Shown here in pieces: positions 63,402-64,000 of a stretch of DNA of 64,000 nucleotides; the stretch's first letter is position 1, and the number at the start of each line of letters is the position of its first letter. Made by a program: the position numbers and the translations under genes. The stretch is taken from assembly GCA_903892565.1 (NCBI GenBank), contig CAITIX010000121.1, positions 1-64,000 on the forward strand, given 5' to 3'. The DNA comes from an uncultured Acidobacteriia bacterium. GTDB lineage: Bacteria > Acidobacteriota > Terriglobia > Bryobacterales > Bryobacteraceae. A model generated the notes under the pieces. The model was given only the letters and a program-made list of their open reading frames with translations, was not told the origin of the DNA and did not search any database.

Positions 63402-63827
63402 GTGGCAGATAACGTTCAAACGGCGGCATCGGCGAGCAGTGCGGCTCCCAGCAGCCATTGGTTCCCCGCGGTTTTACTGGCGTGGCTGATTCCCGGCGGC
63501 GGGCATTTCCTGCTGAAGAAGCGGGAGCGCGGGTTGGCGCTCGGTGCGTCGGTCGCGATCATGTTCGTGTTCGGGATCATGATGCGCGGTGCGATGTTCC
63601 ATCCCGAGGGCGGCGACATGCTGACCACGATCATCTATTACGGCGGATTCCTGGGCGATTTACTGTCCGGGGTTCTGTATTTCCTGGCCTCGTGGCTCGG
63701 CTACAACCAGGTGGATATGGCGGGCCATGTGCATGATTACGGGACGAAGTTCCTGGTGGGCGCGGGACTGCTGAATCTGCTGGCGATGGTGGACGCATTC
63801 GAGATTGCGACAGGACAAAAGGATTAG
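63402..63827 (+). CDS. Small TM protein, DUF6677-like
   Basis: HWFPAVLLAWLIPGGGHFLLKKRERGLALGASVAIMFVFGIMMRG. Confidence 0.8.
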   Translation: MADNVQTAASASSAAPSSHWFPAVLLAWLIPGGGHFLLKKRERGLALGASVAIMFVFGIMMRGAMFHPEGGDMLTTIIYYGGFLGDLLSGVLYFLASWLGYNQVDMAGHVHDYGTKFLVGAGLLNLLAMVDAFEIATGQKD

Positions 63828-63845
63828 GCACACGAGACAAACCCC

Positions 63846-64000
63846 ATGCCCAAGATGAATCTTTCGCATTTCGAAGCCTCGATTTTATTCGCGTTGCTGA
63901 CGTCCGTAGTTCTGGGCGTGATCACCAAGCGCACGGATCGCGAACGTATCCGGCATGCGGCGCAAACGTTTGGCTATTTCGTGGTGGCGATTTTCGGTTT
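63846..64000 (+). CDS. Membrane protein, N-terminal part (runs off the right edge)
   Basis: ATG at 63846: MPKMNLSHFEASILFALLTSVVLGVITKRTDRERIRHAAQTFGYFVVAIFG. Missing from the ORF track because truncated. Confidence 0.75.
   Translation, partial: MPKMNLSHFEASILFALLTSVVLGVITKRTDRERIRHAAQTFGYFVVAIFG

Overview
The window is 64 kb of a GC-rich bacterial chromosome. The secreted-protein families suggest Acidobacteriota, probably Bryobacterales-like; this is an inference from protein style, not a database match. Most of it is ordinary single-copy chromosome: recN (5' part only), a B12-binding-type radical SAM protein, thiE, a peroxiredoxin, a PhoB-like regulator, tRNA-His, a UbiD decarboxylase, a FabG-like SDR, mtnP, methylmalonyl-CoA epimerase, acyl-CoA dehydrogenase, inositol-3-phosphate synthase, an asparagine synthase-like gene, leuS, clpC, an M50 protease and two MscS channels. 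The accessory items that stand out are: (1) a translationally coupled AAA/ABC-type ATPase plus a TOPRIM-like (DUF4276-style) protein between leuS and clpC, a candidate uncharacterised defence pair; (2) a YbhGFSR-like drug/lipid exporter operon with its own TolC and TetR; (3) a REC-PP2C regulator carrying an apparent remnant of an upstream hybrid-kinase receiver domain; (4) several dispersed palindromic repeat families (REP/BIME-like, GGAGTCA heptamers, GCGCACAACGC hairpins); (5) an exact 5 x 15-bp in-frame repeat in a secreted protein; (6) a HigBA-like toxin-antitoxin pair; (7) an Nramp homologue with altered metal-site motifs. No CRISPR array, rRNA, prophage or intact transposase was seen. 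All product calls come from reading motifs in the translations; no searches were run.
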